Below are positions 16,484-25,642 of a stretch of DNA of 64,000 bases, one piece after another. Source of the stretch: Verrucomicrobiota bacterium (lineage in GTDB: Bacteria; Verrucomicrobiota; Verrucomicrobiia; Verrucomicrobiales; DEV007); NCBI GenBank assembly GCA_018970725.1, contig JAGWVU010000021.1, forward strand, positions 16,631 through 80,630, given 5' to 3'. Each line of letters opens with the position of its first letter. Within the stretch, counting starts at the first letter, position 1. Made by a program: the position numbers and the translations under genes. The notes beneath the pieces were generated by a model that worked only from the letters and a program-made list of their open reading frames with translations, made no database searches and was not told the origin of the DNA.

Positions 16484-19400
16484 ATGACCTTGAAACCTTT
16501 GATCATGGAAAATCCTCCCTCATTCACCTTCCCGGAACTCCTCGCCGGCGTCCGGAAAAAGCGCTTGGACGCCGAGCAGATCGTGGCGGCGATCTTGCCG
16601 CTCATCGATCAGGTGCTGGAGAGTCACGAGCGTGGTTTGGTCGCTCCCCTGTCGGGGATCGGTTCCATCCAAGTGACGGAGGGCCGGTTGGGCTATCGGC
16701 CCGTTGAGGCCCACTGTCCATCGTTCCAACAAGCCGCTTTGGACCGGATTGACACCTTCTTGAAGCTGCCGTTTGACGTCGCCCAGTTCACGCAGGGCAA
16801 CCAGAACGGTCTGGTGCTCGACCTGAATTCCCCCGTCAGGCTTCCATCTTACATCGCCGGTTATACCACCTGGGAGCAGAGGGTGGGGCATCATGACCCG
16901 GTCACCGATGTGTTCGCCATCGGCATGATTCTGGCCAGTCTGGCCCTGGGCCTGGACTTCCGGGATCGTGACGACTTGATCCGGTTTGTGGAGAACCGCC
17001 ATGATCTCTTCCAACTTGACCGGAACTTGCATCCCACCATCCAAAGGGTGATCCTGAAGACCACCGAAAGGTCGCGCAGGCGGAGAGTGCAGGATCTGGA
17101 ATCGGTCCGGAACCTCCTGCGCAATTTCCGGGCGGGGAACCGGCGGATGGGCGCCGGGGCTCCGGAAAACCTGGTGTATGGGGACAAGGTGTCCGCCATT
17201 CTGAGGGCCTTGCGTGACCGGTTATTCGATCTCTCCAAGCGCAACAAGTTGATCCATCATGAATCGACCGCGCAATTCGTGAATCTGACGGCCGCCTCGT
17301 TTCCCCGGACTCTGGCCTATCAGAACATCGACCGGCAGCAGCTCTTCATTTGGCAGCCGGATCTGGAGGAGCGTTTTCGCGAGGGGCGGACGATCCCGCT
17401 CGATCGTTATCTATCCGGGGAAGCCAAGACAAAAGCGTTCGCGGCCTTGCAGCAGGCGCGTGCGGCGGCGGCGAAGGATGAGAAGGAGTTCGGGTTTTCG
17501 AATCTGCGGCTCGTTCTCGCCTTTTTGCATTGGCACAACCTGAAGGATGAGGCGGCGAAGAATCAAGTGATCCATTCCCCGTTGCTTCTGCTGCCGGTCT
17601 CTCTTGAGGTGGTGCCCGGGGTTGCCGAGTCCTTCAATCTTAAACCGCGCGGGACGGAGGCGGAGGTCAATCCGGCGCTGCGTTATCATCTGAAGACGTT
17701 ATACAATCTGGATCTGCCCGAGCGAATCGATCTCGCGATGACGACGCCGCAGGAATTCGCCACGGCCCTCGCGAAGATGATCGAGGACAGTCACGCCGGG
17801 ATGAGCCTGGAGATCGTCGCGCAACCCCGCATCCGCGTCCGCTGCGAGACGGTGATTTACCGGCCGGTGAACAACGAACTGCCGAATGGTCTCTGTGGGG
17901 ATTTGGTGAGTCAATTCTGCGGGGTGGATTATTCCTATCGCACCAATCCAATGACGCCGCTCGGGATTCGTCTGTTCGAGAGCTATGTCCGGCCGGTTTC
18001 GCTGCCCTTGGAATATGCCCACTATGAGCAGGAGAACTACGACTTGATTTTGGAAGCCGAGGCCAATCCGTGCCGCTGGGAGTTGGATCTATGTTCGATG
18101 ACGCTGGGGAACTTTGATTTCCAAAAGATGACCCTGGTGAAGGATTACGAGGAGCTGTTGGCGAGAGGGGGCAGGCACAATGCGTTCGACGACCTTTTTT
18201 CCCCGGGTGTCAGGCCGGCTGCGGAACCATTGATGGGCTTGCCGATCGGCGATCAGAATTTGATTGCATCGGCCGATCCGACCCAGGTTTCGGCCATTGC
18301 GCAGGCGCGCATGGGGCGGAACATGATCATCCAAGGGCCGCCGGGGACGGGCAAGTCCCAGACGATCACGAACTTGATGGCGGATTGTGTGGCGCAGGGA
18401 AAGCGGGTCTTGTTCGTCTGTGAGAAGCGGGCCGCGCTCGATGTGGTCCATGCGAGGTTGGACCGGGCCGGTCTGGGGGAACTGGCGGTCTTGATCCATG
18501 ATTCCCAAGGGGACCGGGGACGCTTTCTGAGGAATCTGGAAGAGTCGTATCACAGTGTTTTGGTGACCGGAGGCGCGGCTCCCGGGGAGTCGTTGACGAG
18601 TGAGGTGGTGGCTGCGATCGAACAGAAGCTGAAGCTGATCCGCACCTTCGAGGCAGAGCTCAAGGGAACGATGGGGGGACCGGGGCGCAGTATCCTGGAG
18701 ATTTACGAGCGGTTGATCGAGCTCCAGCCGCACGCTTCGAGGCTTGAGCCCGGGTTGGTGGACCGCCTGCCCGGATATGAGACGTGGAACGAGCACGCGC
18801 CAACGATCTATCTCCTCGCGGAAGCGCTGAAGGCCGTGGGCCGGCGCCGGACGTTGCGGGGGACTCCGTTGTCTGAACTGGCCACCTCTTGTTTTTCGGG
18901 GCGGATGGCGGCGGAAGGGATCTCCCGGGAATTGAGGGGGCGCGAGGAGCCGGTGAGGCGATTGGTCGATCTGATGGAAGAATTGGACCGGATTTTCGGC
19001 AGCCTGAGTTTGGGAGAGATGCCTCCGTTGGTGGAAGTGGCTTCCCATGCGCACTATTTCGTCACCCATGATCTGATGGGGATGATCCGTCCGGAAAGTT
19101 TTGAATCCCGCCGGTTGCGGGAATTGGACGAGGAGATGGCCGGACTGTTGGCCGGGAGGGACCGGACGCGGGAGGAGAACCGGAATTGGAAGGAGAAACT
19201 GCCGCCGGCGGAGGTGGGGGGCGCACTGGGAATTTCCCGGTATCTGGATCAGGCGCATTGGCGGTTTTTGCATCGCCGGTATTGGCGGCTGCGCGGGATC
19301 CTGAGGAGCCGTTATGATTTCAAGAGTCATGCGGTGGCCCCGGAATGGACCCGGGTGTTGGGATCATTGGAAGAGGAATATCGGCTCGGGGAACAGATCG

Positions 19401-21619
19401 AGGTTCTGGCGGGGCGGATCCGGCGGGAATTCCTCGTTTCCGACAGCGGGAGGCTGCTGGAAACGACGCGTCGGTTGCGGGAGTTGCAGCGGCGGCTGCC
19501 CGGCACGGAGCGGATGCGCGAGTTGCTGCAAGTGTTGTCCAGCCATCGGGACAGCCAGAGGGTTGTGACCGGTCTGTATCTGGCCGGGCAGGCGTTGGAG
19601 GAGTTGAAGGGGTTGGAGCAGATCCTGCCCCGTTACCAGGACCGGACGGCGAAGGAATTGCGGGACATCTTCACCGGAGTGCTCCGGGATTTGCCCTTGC
19701 TGCCGGAGTTGGCGGAAAGTTTCCGGGGGGTTTTGGCGCTCCCGCCGGAAATTGGCCGGACGGTGAGGGATCTGGACCTGGAGCCGGAAACGATGGAGTC
19801 GGCGATCATGGGAAAAGCCCTACAGGATCAAGTGGGGGGTAAGGGCGGCTTGAACGCGCTGGATGGCAGCACCTTCCAACGTGCCCGCGATGAACTCTCC
19901 CAGTTGTATGGCGCTTGGATCCAGAACAAGGGACGGAAGTTGGCCGGGACGGCGCGGCAGGCGGCTTGGAAGGCGATGCAGCTTCCGGCAGGTTCCCGGG
20001 ACCATTTGCCGGCGGCCGAGCGGGAACGGCTCCGGCGGGTCCAGAGTGGCAAGGAGCTGCTCGAGCAGCAGTTCGGTCTGAAACAGCGCTTCAAATCGAT
20101 CCGCGAGATCGCGACGGGGAGCCGGGCCTTCCTGTTCGACCTCAAGCCGGTGTGGTTGATGAGTCCGCTCAGCGTCTCCCAGACGTTGCCGATGGAGACC
20201 GACCTCTTCGATGTGGTGATTTTCGACGAGGCGAGCCAGATCAAGCTGGAGGATGCGATACCCTCGATTTTCCGGGGCAAACAGGTCATCGTGGTGGGGG
20301 ACCAAATGCAGTTGCCGCCAACGAACTTCTTCAGCGCGAACACTCTGGAGGAGGAGACGGTGGTCCGCTTCAGGGACGGGGACGGGATCGGCGCGATCGA
20401 TCTGTCCGCGGACAGTCTCCTGACCCACGCCATTCCGCGTTTGCCGGACACGTTGTTGGGCTGGCATTACCGGAGCCGGCACGAGGCGCTCATCAGTTTC
20501 TCGAACCAAGCCTTCTACGAGGGCAAGCTTCTCACTGTTCCGGACCGGCAGGCCGTGGAGGAGCTGCGGGAACCCATCGTGCTGCGGGATCCGGCGGACA
20601 CGGCGGAGGCCTTGCGGGCGGCAATGGAACGGAGCATCAGCGTGCACGAGGTTCGCGGCGGGGAGTACGAGGATCGACGCAACCGCAAGGAGGCAAGGGC
20701 CATCGCGGGGTTGGTCCGAGATCTCTTGCGGCGGCAGCGCGGGGTGGAAGGAGGGGAGCGTCAGACGATCGGCGTGGTGGCCTTTTCCGATGCCCAACAG
20801 CAGGAGATCGACCGCGCGCTGGAACAGTTGGCGCGGGAGGATCTGGAGTTCAAAGGGCTGCTTGCCGCGGAGCGGGAGCGTGCCGATGGAGGAGAGTTCA
20901 CGGGATTGTTCGTTAAAAACCTGGAGAACGTCCAGGGGGATGAGCGGGACATCATCATCCTGAGCGTTTGCTTCGCGCCGGGGAGGGACGGGTCCATGAA
21001 GATGAACTTCGGTCCCATCAACCAAGCCGGGGGAGAGAAGCGGTTGAACGTGATTCTCTCCCGCGCCCGGCGGCACATGATGGTGGTGACCTCGATCAAG
21101 TCGGACCAGATCACGAATGTCTGGAATGACGGGGCGCGGTGTTTGCGCAACTTCCTGGAATACGCCGACGCGGTCTCGACGGGGGATCGCGAGGGGGTGG
21201 AACGGGTCTTGCGGCGGTTGCAGTCGGCTGGGCGCGGTCCGGAGAACGAACCCGGGGAGCGGAGCGGAGCGTCCGGCGGATCGGTCACGGCCAAGGCGCT
21301 GGCCGAGGCCTTGGCCGGGCGGGGCTATGCGGTCTCCATGGGCAACGGCGACTCCGGATTCAAGATTGATCTGGCGGTCCGGCGACCGGGCAGCGCACTC
21401 TATGATCTGGCGATCCTGCTGGATGGACAGGTGCGTTCGGCCGGCGCGGATTGCTTGGAACGGGCGGTGCTGCGCCCCGGCATGCTCAAGGATTACGGCT
21501 GGCGGGTGCTGGACGTGTTGAGCAAGGACTGGTATGAAAATCCCAACGAGGTCTTGGCGCAGATTGAGAGTGCCCTCGGGGGACCCGGATCCTTGCTTCA
21601 GACCGGCTCGCTCAACTGA
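16484..21619 (+). CDS. Giant kinase-like / DUF4011 / SF1 helicase / endonuclease-like fusion protein
   Basis: The 1711-residue protein has four parts. Residues about 30-215 read like the C-lobe of a Ser/Thr kinase (SHERGLVAP in place of HRD, then TDVFAIGMILASLALG) but have no N-lobe or catalytic Asp. A DUF4011 region follows (about 235-420, with RDRLFDLSKRNKLIHHE). The SF1 helicase core has Walker A GPPGTGKSQT near 617, Walker B IFDEASQI near 1242, GDQMQLPP, and late motifs VQGDERD and LNVILSRAR. A C-terminal MTES_1575/Vsr-like fold (about 1600-1700) keeps D1629 but has Leu at 1645 where an acid is usual. It starts after AGAGG and follows the M48 gene. Related kinase-helicase fusions act in phage defence (Mokosh); the role here is inferred. 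Confidence 0.85.
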   Translation: MTLKPLIMENPPSFTFPELLAGVRKKRLDAEQIVAAILPLIDQVLESHERGLVAPLSGIGSIQVTEGRLGYRPVEAHCPSFQQAALDRIDTFLKLPFDVAQFTQGNQNGLVLDLNSPVRLPSYIAGYTTWEQRVGHHDPVTDVFAIGMILASLALGLDFRDRDDLIRFVENRHDLFQLDRNLHPTIQRVILKTTERSRRRRVQDLESVRNLLRNFRAGNRRMGAGAPENLVYGDKVSAILRALRDRLFDLSKRNKLIHHESTAQFVNLTAASFPRTLAYQNIDRQQLFIWQPDLEERFREGRTIPLDRYLSGEAKTKAFAALQQARAAAAKDEKEFGFSNLRLVLAFLHWHNLKDEAAKNQVIHSPLLLLPVSLEVVPGVAESFNLKPRGTEAEVNPALRYHLKTLYNLDLPERIDLAMTTPQEFATALAKMIEDSHAGMSLEIVAQPRIRVRCETVIYRPVNNELPNGLCGDLVSQFCGVDYSYRTNPMTPLGIRLFESYVRPVSLPLEYAHYEQENYDLILEAEANPCRWELDLCSMTLGNFDFQKMTLVKDYEELLARGGRHNAFDDLFSPGVRPAAEPLMGLPIGDQNLIASADPTQVSAIAQARMGRNMIIQGPPGTGKSQTITNLMADCVAQGKRVLFVCEKRAALDVVHARLDRAGLGELAVLIHDSQGDRGRFLRNLEESYHSVLVTGGAAPGESLTSEVVAAIEQKLKLIRTFEAELKGTMGGPGRSILEIYERLIELQPHASRLEPGLVDRLPGYETWNEHAPTIYLLAEALKAVGRRRTLRGTPLSELATSCFSGRMAAEGISRELRGREEPVRRLVDLMEELDRIFGSLSLGEMPPLVEVASHAHYFVTHDLMGMIRPESFESRRLRELDEEMAGLLAGRDRTREENRNWKEKLPPAEVGGALGISRYLDQAHWRFLHRRYWRLRGILRSRYDFKSHAVAPEWTRVLGSLEEEYRLGEQIEVLAGRIRREFLVSDSGRLLETTRRLRELQRRLPGTERMRELLQVLSSHRDSQRVVTGLYLAGQALEELKGLEQILPRYQDRTAKELRDIFTGVLRDLPLLPELAESFRGVLALPPEIGRTVRDLDLEPETMESAIMGKALQDQVGGKGGLNALDGSTFQRARDELSQLYGAWIQNKGRKLAGTARQAAWKAMQLPAGSRDHLPAAERERLRRVQSGKELLEQQFGLKQRFKSIREIATGSRAFLFDLKPVWLMSPLSVSQTLPMETDLFDVVIFDEASQIKLEDAIPSIFRGKQVIVVGDQMQLPPTNFFSANTLEEETVVRFRDGDGIGAIDLSADSLLTHAIPRLPDTLLGWHYRSRHEALISFSNQAFYEGKLLTVPDRQAVEELREPIVLRDPADTAEALRAAMERSISVHEVRGGEYEDRRNRKEARAIAGLVRDLLRRQRGVEGGERQTIGVVAFSDAQQQEIDRALEQLAREDLEFKGLLAAERERADGGEFTGLFVKNLENVQGDERDIIILSVCFAPGRDGSMKMNFGPINQAGGEKRLNVILSRARRHMMVVTSIKSDQITNVWNDGARCLRNFLEYADAVSTGDREGVERVLRRLQSAGRGPENEPGERSGASGGSVTAKALAEALAGRGYAVSMGNGDSGFKIDLAVRRPGSALYDLAILLDGQVRSAGADCLERAVLRPGMLKDYGWRVLDVLSKDWYENPNEVLAQIESALGGPGSLLQTGSLN

Positions 21620-22514
21620 AGAAGAGCCGCGCCGCCGTGGTTCGGAGCAGGTTGGCTTTGTCGTCCTCCGTCAGGAAATCGAGACGGTCCCTGACGAGGG
21701 CGATGGAGTCGGCGTAATGGTGGCCGTCCGCGACCTGATAGGGGCAATCACTGGCCCACATGAGGCGTTCCGCACCGTAGGCGTCCCGGAGCCGGCGGAT
21801 GAGGGGAGCCAGATCGAGATAGGGCGCTTTCTTCTTGCCGAGTGCGTAGAAGGCCGAGGTTTTGACGTGGACCCCGGGGAATGCGGCGAGGCGGCAGAGA
21901 CGATCGACGTCTTCGGGCGCGGCGGAGCCCTTCATCCCGAGCCGTGCGCAGTGGTCGATCACCACCCGGGTTTTGGGGAACTCCCCACACATTTTGTGGA
22001 TGGCGGGGAGGGCTTCCGGATCGGCCAGCAGGCAGATGGCCAAACCTTCGTCCGCCGCGTGGCGCCACATCGTCCGCATGTCTTCGCCCCAGCTTTCGGC
22101 CTTGGCGCGGTTCGCGGAAACCCGGAAACCGCGCACGCCCTGACGGGCCAGTTCCTTCATGGCCCCACCCACCCCGGGCTGGGAGTCATCGACGATGGCC
22201 ACGCCGCCGAAGACGCCCGGGTGGGCGGCCATGACATCGAGCATGTAGCGATTGTCGAATCGGTAGAAACTCATCTGGATGAGGACGATGCGGGTGACGC
22301 CCTCGGGTTTGCCATGGCGGAAGAGGTCCTCCGGGGTGAAGGCGGGGGGCACCATGTTGGCCGGGGTGAAGCCCGGTGCCAGGGGATAGGCCCGGGTATC
22401 GGGCGTCCAAACGTGGACATGGGCGTCGATGAATCCCTCCGGGGCGCCGGCGAGGAGCGCGGGACTGGCGACGGAGGCTCCGGTGAGGGTGTTGAGGAAA
22501 TGGCGGCGGTTCAT
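21612..22514 (-). CDS. Secreted amidohydrolase-2 family TIM-barrel hydrolase
   Basis: The 300-residue protein has a Tat-like leader (MNRRHFLNTLTGASVASPALL) followed by an amidohydrolase-2 barrel: first-strand metal pair DAHVHVW (H32, H34), VIDHCARLG, and the final Asp in WASDCPY. The family includes lactone hydrolases (for example 2-pyrone-4,6-dicarboxylate and fuconolactone hydrolases) and metal-dependent decarboxylases; PVC members with this leader are common and mostly unstudied. Its last eight bases overlap the end of the convergent helicase gene, and it lies six bases downstream of the ceramidase-like gene. Confidence 0.82.
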   Translation of the reverse strand: MNRRHFLNTLTGASVASPALLAGAPEGFIDAHVHVWTPDTRAYPLAPGFTPANMVPPAFTPEDLFRHGKPEGVTRIVLIQMSFYRFDNRYMLDVMAAHPGVFGGVAIVDDSQPGVGGAMKELARQGVRGFRVSANRAKAESWGEDMRTMWRHAADEGLAICLLADPEALPAIHKMCGEFPKTRVVIDHCARLGMKGSAAPEDVDRLCRLAAFPGVHVKTSAFYALGKKKAPYLDLAPLIRRLRDAYGAERLMWASDCPYQVADGHHYADSIALVRDRLDFLTEDDKANLLRTTAARLFFS

Positions 22515-22520
22515 CGCAGC

Positions 22521-23858
22521 TTACTTTGTGGCGGCTTGGAATTCCGTGGGGACGAGTTCGTGCACGGCCCGGATGATCCGGTCCTCCACATCCGGGGCGA
22601 ACTTCGTGGGTCGGTCGTAATAGGTCATCGCGCCCGCTCCCTCGTAACCGCCCTCCTCGAGGACGCGCCGGGAAGGAATGTAGCAGGGAACATCGTTGCA
22701 GTAGGCGTTGACCCAGAGCCTCGAGCGGTCGAACTCGCGCTTGAGGCGCAGGGAATAGTCCACGGTGACTTCCCCGGGCAGGAAGACCATGGCCAGACCC
22801 TGACCGAAATTCCATGACTGCACGAGGTAGGGCAGTTCCGTGGGGATCGCCTCCCCGCGATCCAGCCTCGCAAGGTTCTTCGTGGCATGGTAGGCGATCG
22901 AGGCGGTCGGCGACTTTGCCAGAGCCTGCCATTCCTCCCGGGTAGGCAATGGGGCGTAGGCGAGGTTGATCTGACGGGTCCGGCAGGAAAGGGGACCGGT
23001 GAGGGGGTGCATTTCTCCCAGGGCAAGGCGTTTGGCTTCCGCACCGAGGTCCTCGCCATATTGTTTCACCAGCTCCATGGTGCGGCGCGGGGTGGGGTTT
23101 TGATCCGCGCCGCAACCGATGGCGATAAGGGCGATGGAACCGGGGAACTCGCGTTGCAAGGCTTCCTGTGCCACCCCGGCCCAGTCGCCGTGGAAGGAAT
23201 CGATCGCGATCGTGGTGCAGTGGCAGGCGTAGCTGGCGAGGATGGCGCGCACCCGGCCTGCGGCATCGGTGGCCCGGAGCACGGGCAGGTCGTGATCGAC
23301 CGGCTTGAAAGGAAACGTGCGGCGGTTGGCGGCAAAGCCGACCTTGCCGACGGCCCAGGCGAGCTGGCAGGGTTTGCGGTCCGCGAGGGCGTCCCGGGCC
23401 ACCTGCTCGATCCAGGCGGTGAGTTCCCCGGTGTAGCGTTCGATGCCGGCGAGGTGCGCGGCCGGAATGTCCATCCCAAAGATATTGGGAAGAATGCCCT
23501 TGAGCATGGGGGCGCAATGGGTGTGGCTGGAAGCGATCGCGAAGCGTTCCTCGCGGAGCGCGGTGTTTTTCGCCAGACGGCCGAAGATCTCGGAGCGGAG
23601 GGAAGCGGGCACGCCGCAGTTGTCCACCGTGACGAGGACGGCGGGACCGTCCGCATCGCTTCCGATGGCGATGGCCTTGGCGTGAAGGCGTTGGGCCACG
23701 CCTTGGCTCACCTCCCGGCGGCTGCCGTAACCGCTGAGACGGACCGGATATTCCGGGGTGATGTCCACGGAGGCGGCCCCGATTTCAAACCATTCGGGCG
23801 ATGCCGCAAAGCCGGGCATCGGGAGCAGGACGAGGAGAAGCAGAAAGCGGGGGTTCAT
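22521..23858 (-). CDS. Secreted neutral/alkaline ceramidase-like protein
   Basis: The 445-residue protein has a signal peptide (MNPRFLLLLVLLPMPGFA) and the N-terminal domain of neutral ceramidases: IGAASVDITPEYPVRLSGYG, SSHTHCAPM with zinc-type histidines, YACHCTTI, and GDWAGVAQ. PVC bacteria have many single-domain members whose substrate is unknown, so ceramide should not be assumed. The signal peptide is encoded within the last 74 bases of the upstream M20 peptidase gene, in another frame. It is probably co-transcribed with that gene and with the amidohydrolase behind it. Confidence 0.82.
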   Translation of the reverse strand: MNPRFLLLLVLLPMPGFAASPEWFEIGAASVDITPEYPVRLSGYGSRREVSQGVAQRLHAKAIAIGSDADGPAVLVTVDNCGVPASLRSEIFGRLAKNTALREERFAIASSHTHCAPMLKGILPNIFGMDIPAAHLAGIERYTGELTAWIEQVARDALADRKPCQLAWAVGKVGFAANRRTFPFKPVDHDLPVLRATDAAGRVRAILASYACHCTTIAIDSFHGDWAGVAQEALQREFPGSIALIAIGCGADQNPTPRRTMELVKQYGEDLGAEAKRLALGEMHPLTGPLSCRTRQINLAYAPLPTREEWQALAKSPTASIAYHATKNLARLDRGEAIPTELPYLVQSWNFGQGLAMVFLPGEVTVDYSLRLKREFDRSRLWVNAYCNDVPCYIPSRRVLEEGGYEGAGAMTYYDRPTKFAPDVEDRIIRAVHELVPTEFQAATK

Positions 23859-25008
23859 GGGGCGGAGGGGGGGCGAGGAAGTTCAGGATGAAGCGACGAT
23901 AGAATTCCACGGCCTGTTCCACCTGATCGATTTCCACGAATTCCACGGCGGCGTGGGCGCGGTCGATGCTGCCCGGGCCGAACACGATGCTGGGGATGCC
24001 GGCGCGCGAGAGTTTGCTGGCGTCGCAACCGAACGGGACGCCGCAGGGACGGGGCTCGAGCCTCAGGCTCTCAAGGACGGAGGCGGCGGTGCGGACCACC
24101 GGGTCATCGGCCGGGGTTTCGAGCGCCTCGTCCGTCAGCATCGGTTCTTCCATGACCGCGGCGAAGTCCGGGATCCGCCGGGCGAGGTCATCGAGAAGGC
24201 TCTGGTAGTGGGCCAGCACCTGCGGAATGGTTTCCCCGGGGAGGAGCCGGCGATCGATTTCGATGACGCATTCGTCGGGGACGAAGTTGACCTGCACGCC
24301 GCCTTGGATCACCCCGACATTGCAGGTGGGCGGGCCGAGCAGCGGGTGGTTCCTTGCGCCGAGGGCGATGGCGTCTTCCTCCAGGGCGATGACGAGCCGG
24401 GCCATGTGGTTGATGGCGCTGATCCCGAGCTGGGGACGGGAACTGTGGGCGGCCCGGCCCCGGGTCCGGATGCGCCAGCGGATGACCCCCTTGGTGGCGA
24501 TCACGCAGCGCAGTTCGGTCGGTTCGGCCACGATGGCGGCGTCGGCCCGGGCCTCCTGACAGAACCGGACCACGCCCCGGTAGGAATATTCCTCGTCGGC
24601 CGCGGCGCAAAGAAGGACATCGCAGGGTGGCGGGGAACCCTCCTCCTTGAGCGAGATCATGGCCTGCATCATGGCGGCCAGACCGGCCTTGGTGTCGCAG
24701 GAACCGCGGCCGAAGAGTTTTCCGTCCCGGATGCCGGGGTCGAACGGCGGGATCGTCATCCCCTTGGTGGAAACGGTGTCGGTATGAGCCTCGAGGACAA
24801 GGCATCGTTCCCGATCCCGGCCAGGGAGCCGAGCCAGGATATTGGGACGGCCGGGGAACACCTCCTGACGGGTCGTGTTCAGGCCGTGCCCTTCGAGAAA
24901 ACTTTGGATGAAGCAGGCGATCTCCCCCTCTCCGGGGCCATCCGCGTAGGCGGAATTCACGCTATTGATGCGGACGAGCCGGGAGAGGAGTTCGACAACG
25001 GCGGACAT
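23785..25008 (-). CDS. M20 family peptidase (ArgE/DapE/ACY1-like)
   Basis: The 407-residue protein is a dizinc exopeptidase or deacylase. Ligands are H75 and D77 (LEAHTDTVS), D105 (RGSCDTKAG), catalytic E139/E140 (AADEEYS), and a late His in DRAHAAVEF. The lid/dimerisation domain lies at about 175-285. There is no signal peptide. The final about 25 residues are Pro-rich and encoded in the 74 bases that overlap the start of the ceramidase-like gene. The substrate (N-acyl amino acid or dipeptide) cannot be read. The ICMT-like gene lies 13 bases upstream. Confidence 0.85.
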   Translation of the reverse strand: MSAVVELLSRLVRINSVNSAYADGPGEGEIACFIQSFLEGHGLNTTRQEVFPGRPNILARLPGRDRERCLVLEAHTDTVSTKGMTIPPFDPGIRDGKLFGRGSCDTKAGLAAMMQAMISLKEEGSPPPCDVLLCAAADEEYSYRGVVRFCQEARADAAIVAEPTELRCVIATKGVIRWRIRTRGRAAHSSRPQLGISAINHMARLVIALEEDAIALGARNHPLLGPPTCNVGVIQGGVQVNFVPDECVIEIDRRLLPGETIPQVLAHYQSLLDDLARRIPDFAAVMEEPMLTDEALETPADDPVVRTAASVLESLRLEPRPCGVPFGCDASKLSRAGIPSIVFGPGSIDRAHAAVEFVEIDQVEQAVEFYRRFILNFLAPPPPHEPPLSASPRPAPDARLCGIARMV

Positions 25009-25021
25009 GGCGGAGCGGGGG

Positions 25022-25642
25022 TTACCATTTGGGGAGAAATCGTCCGGTCCGGCCGAGATAACTGGCGTATTCCCGGCCGAAGACGCCGCCGAGGTGCGTT
25101 TCCTCGTCGCCGGCCTTGATCGAGGCGCAGACGAAGTGGAGCAGGAGGATGGCGAGGGAAAGCGGAGTGGGCAGGAGCAGCGCCGCGCCGAGGAGCATCA
25201 CGATCTGGAAGGAATAGATGGGGTGCCGCATCCGGGCGTAGGGACCGATTTGCACAAGTTTGGAAGAACCGGACTTGTCGATGCCGATGCGCCAGGCCGC
25301 GCCCATCGCGGCGTAGCACCAGAGCGTCCCGGCGTAGCCGAGGATGAGGAGGGCGAGACCTGTGCTGAAAGCGGCGGGATGGAGGAGCCGGGGGAGGAGC
25401 GCGAGCGGGGCGATCTCGGGACCGGAGATGAGGAGGGGTTGGCCGATCCAGCCGGCGATCACGAGGAACCAGCCGAGCCAGAGGATGCGTTCCTTGGCGT
25501 CCGCGGGGGTGAGGTTCGGGGGGCGTCCGATTTTCTTGCGGACCCGCCGGGCCTGAAGGAAGACGCCTCCCCAGTAAATGAGGCCCGAGGCGCAGACCAA
25601 GGCCCGCCGGAACATGAATTCTCCTCCGTCGATCAATTCCAT
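25022..25642 (-). CDS. Isoprenylcysteine carboxyl-methyltransferase-like membrane protein
   Basis: The 206-residue integral membrane protein has about five hydrophobic segments and ends with the ICMT/PEMT signature: GPYARMRHPIYSFQ followed by DEETHLGGVFGREYASYLGRT. These motifs bind S-adenosylmethionine in the family. Bacterial members methylate small lipids or unknown acceptors, since prenylated proteins are absent. It overlaps the preceding acyltransferase-like gene by ten bases, so they are translated together. This pairing suggests both act on one lipid-like product, which is inference. Confidence 0.82.
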   Translation of the reverse strand: MELIDGGEFMFRRALVCASGLIYWGGVFLQARRVRKKIGRPPNLTPADAKERILWLGWFLVIAGWIGQPLLISGPEIAPLALLPRLLHPAAFSTGLALLILGYAGTLWCYAAMGAAWRIGIDKSGSSKLVQIGPYARMRHPIYSFQIVMLLGAALLLPTPLSLAILLLHFVCASIKAGDEETHLGGVFGREYASYLGRTGRFLPKW

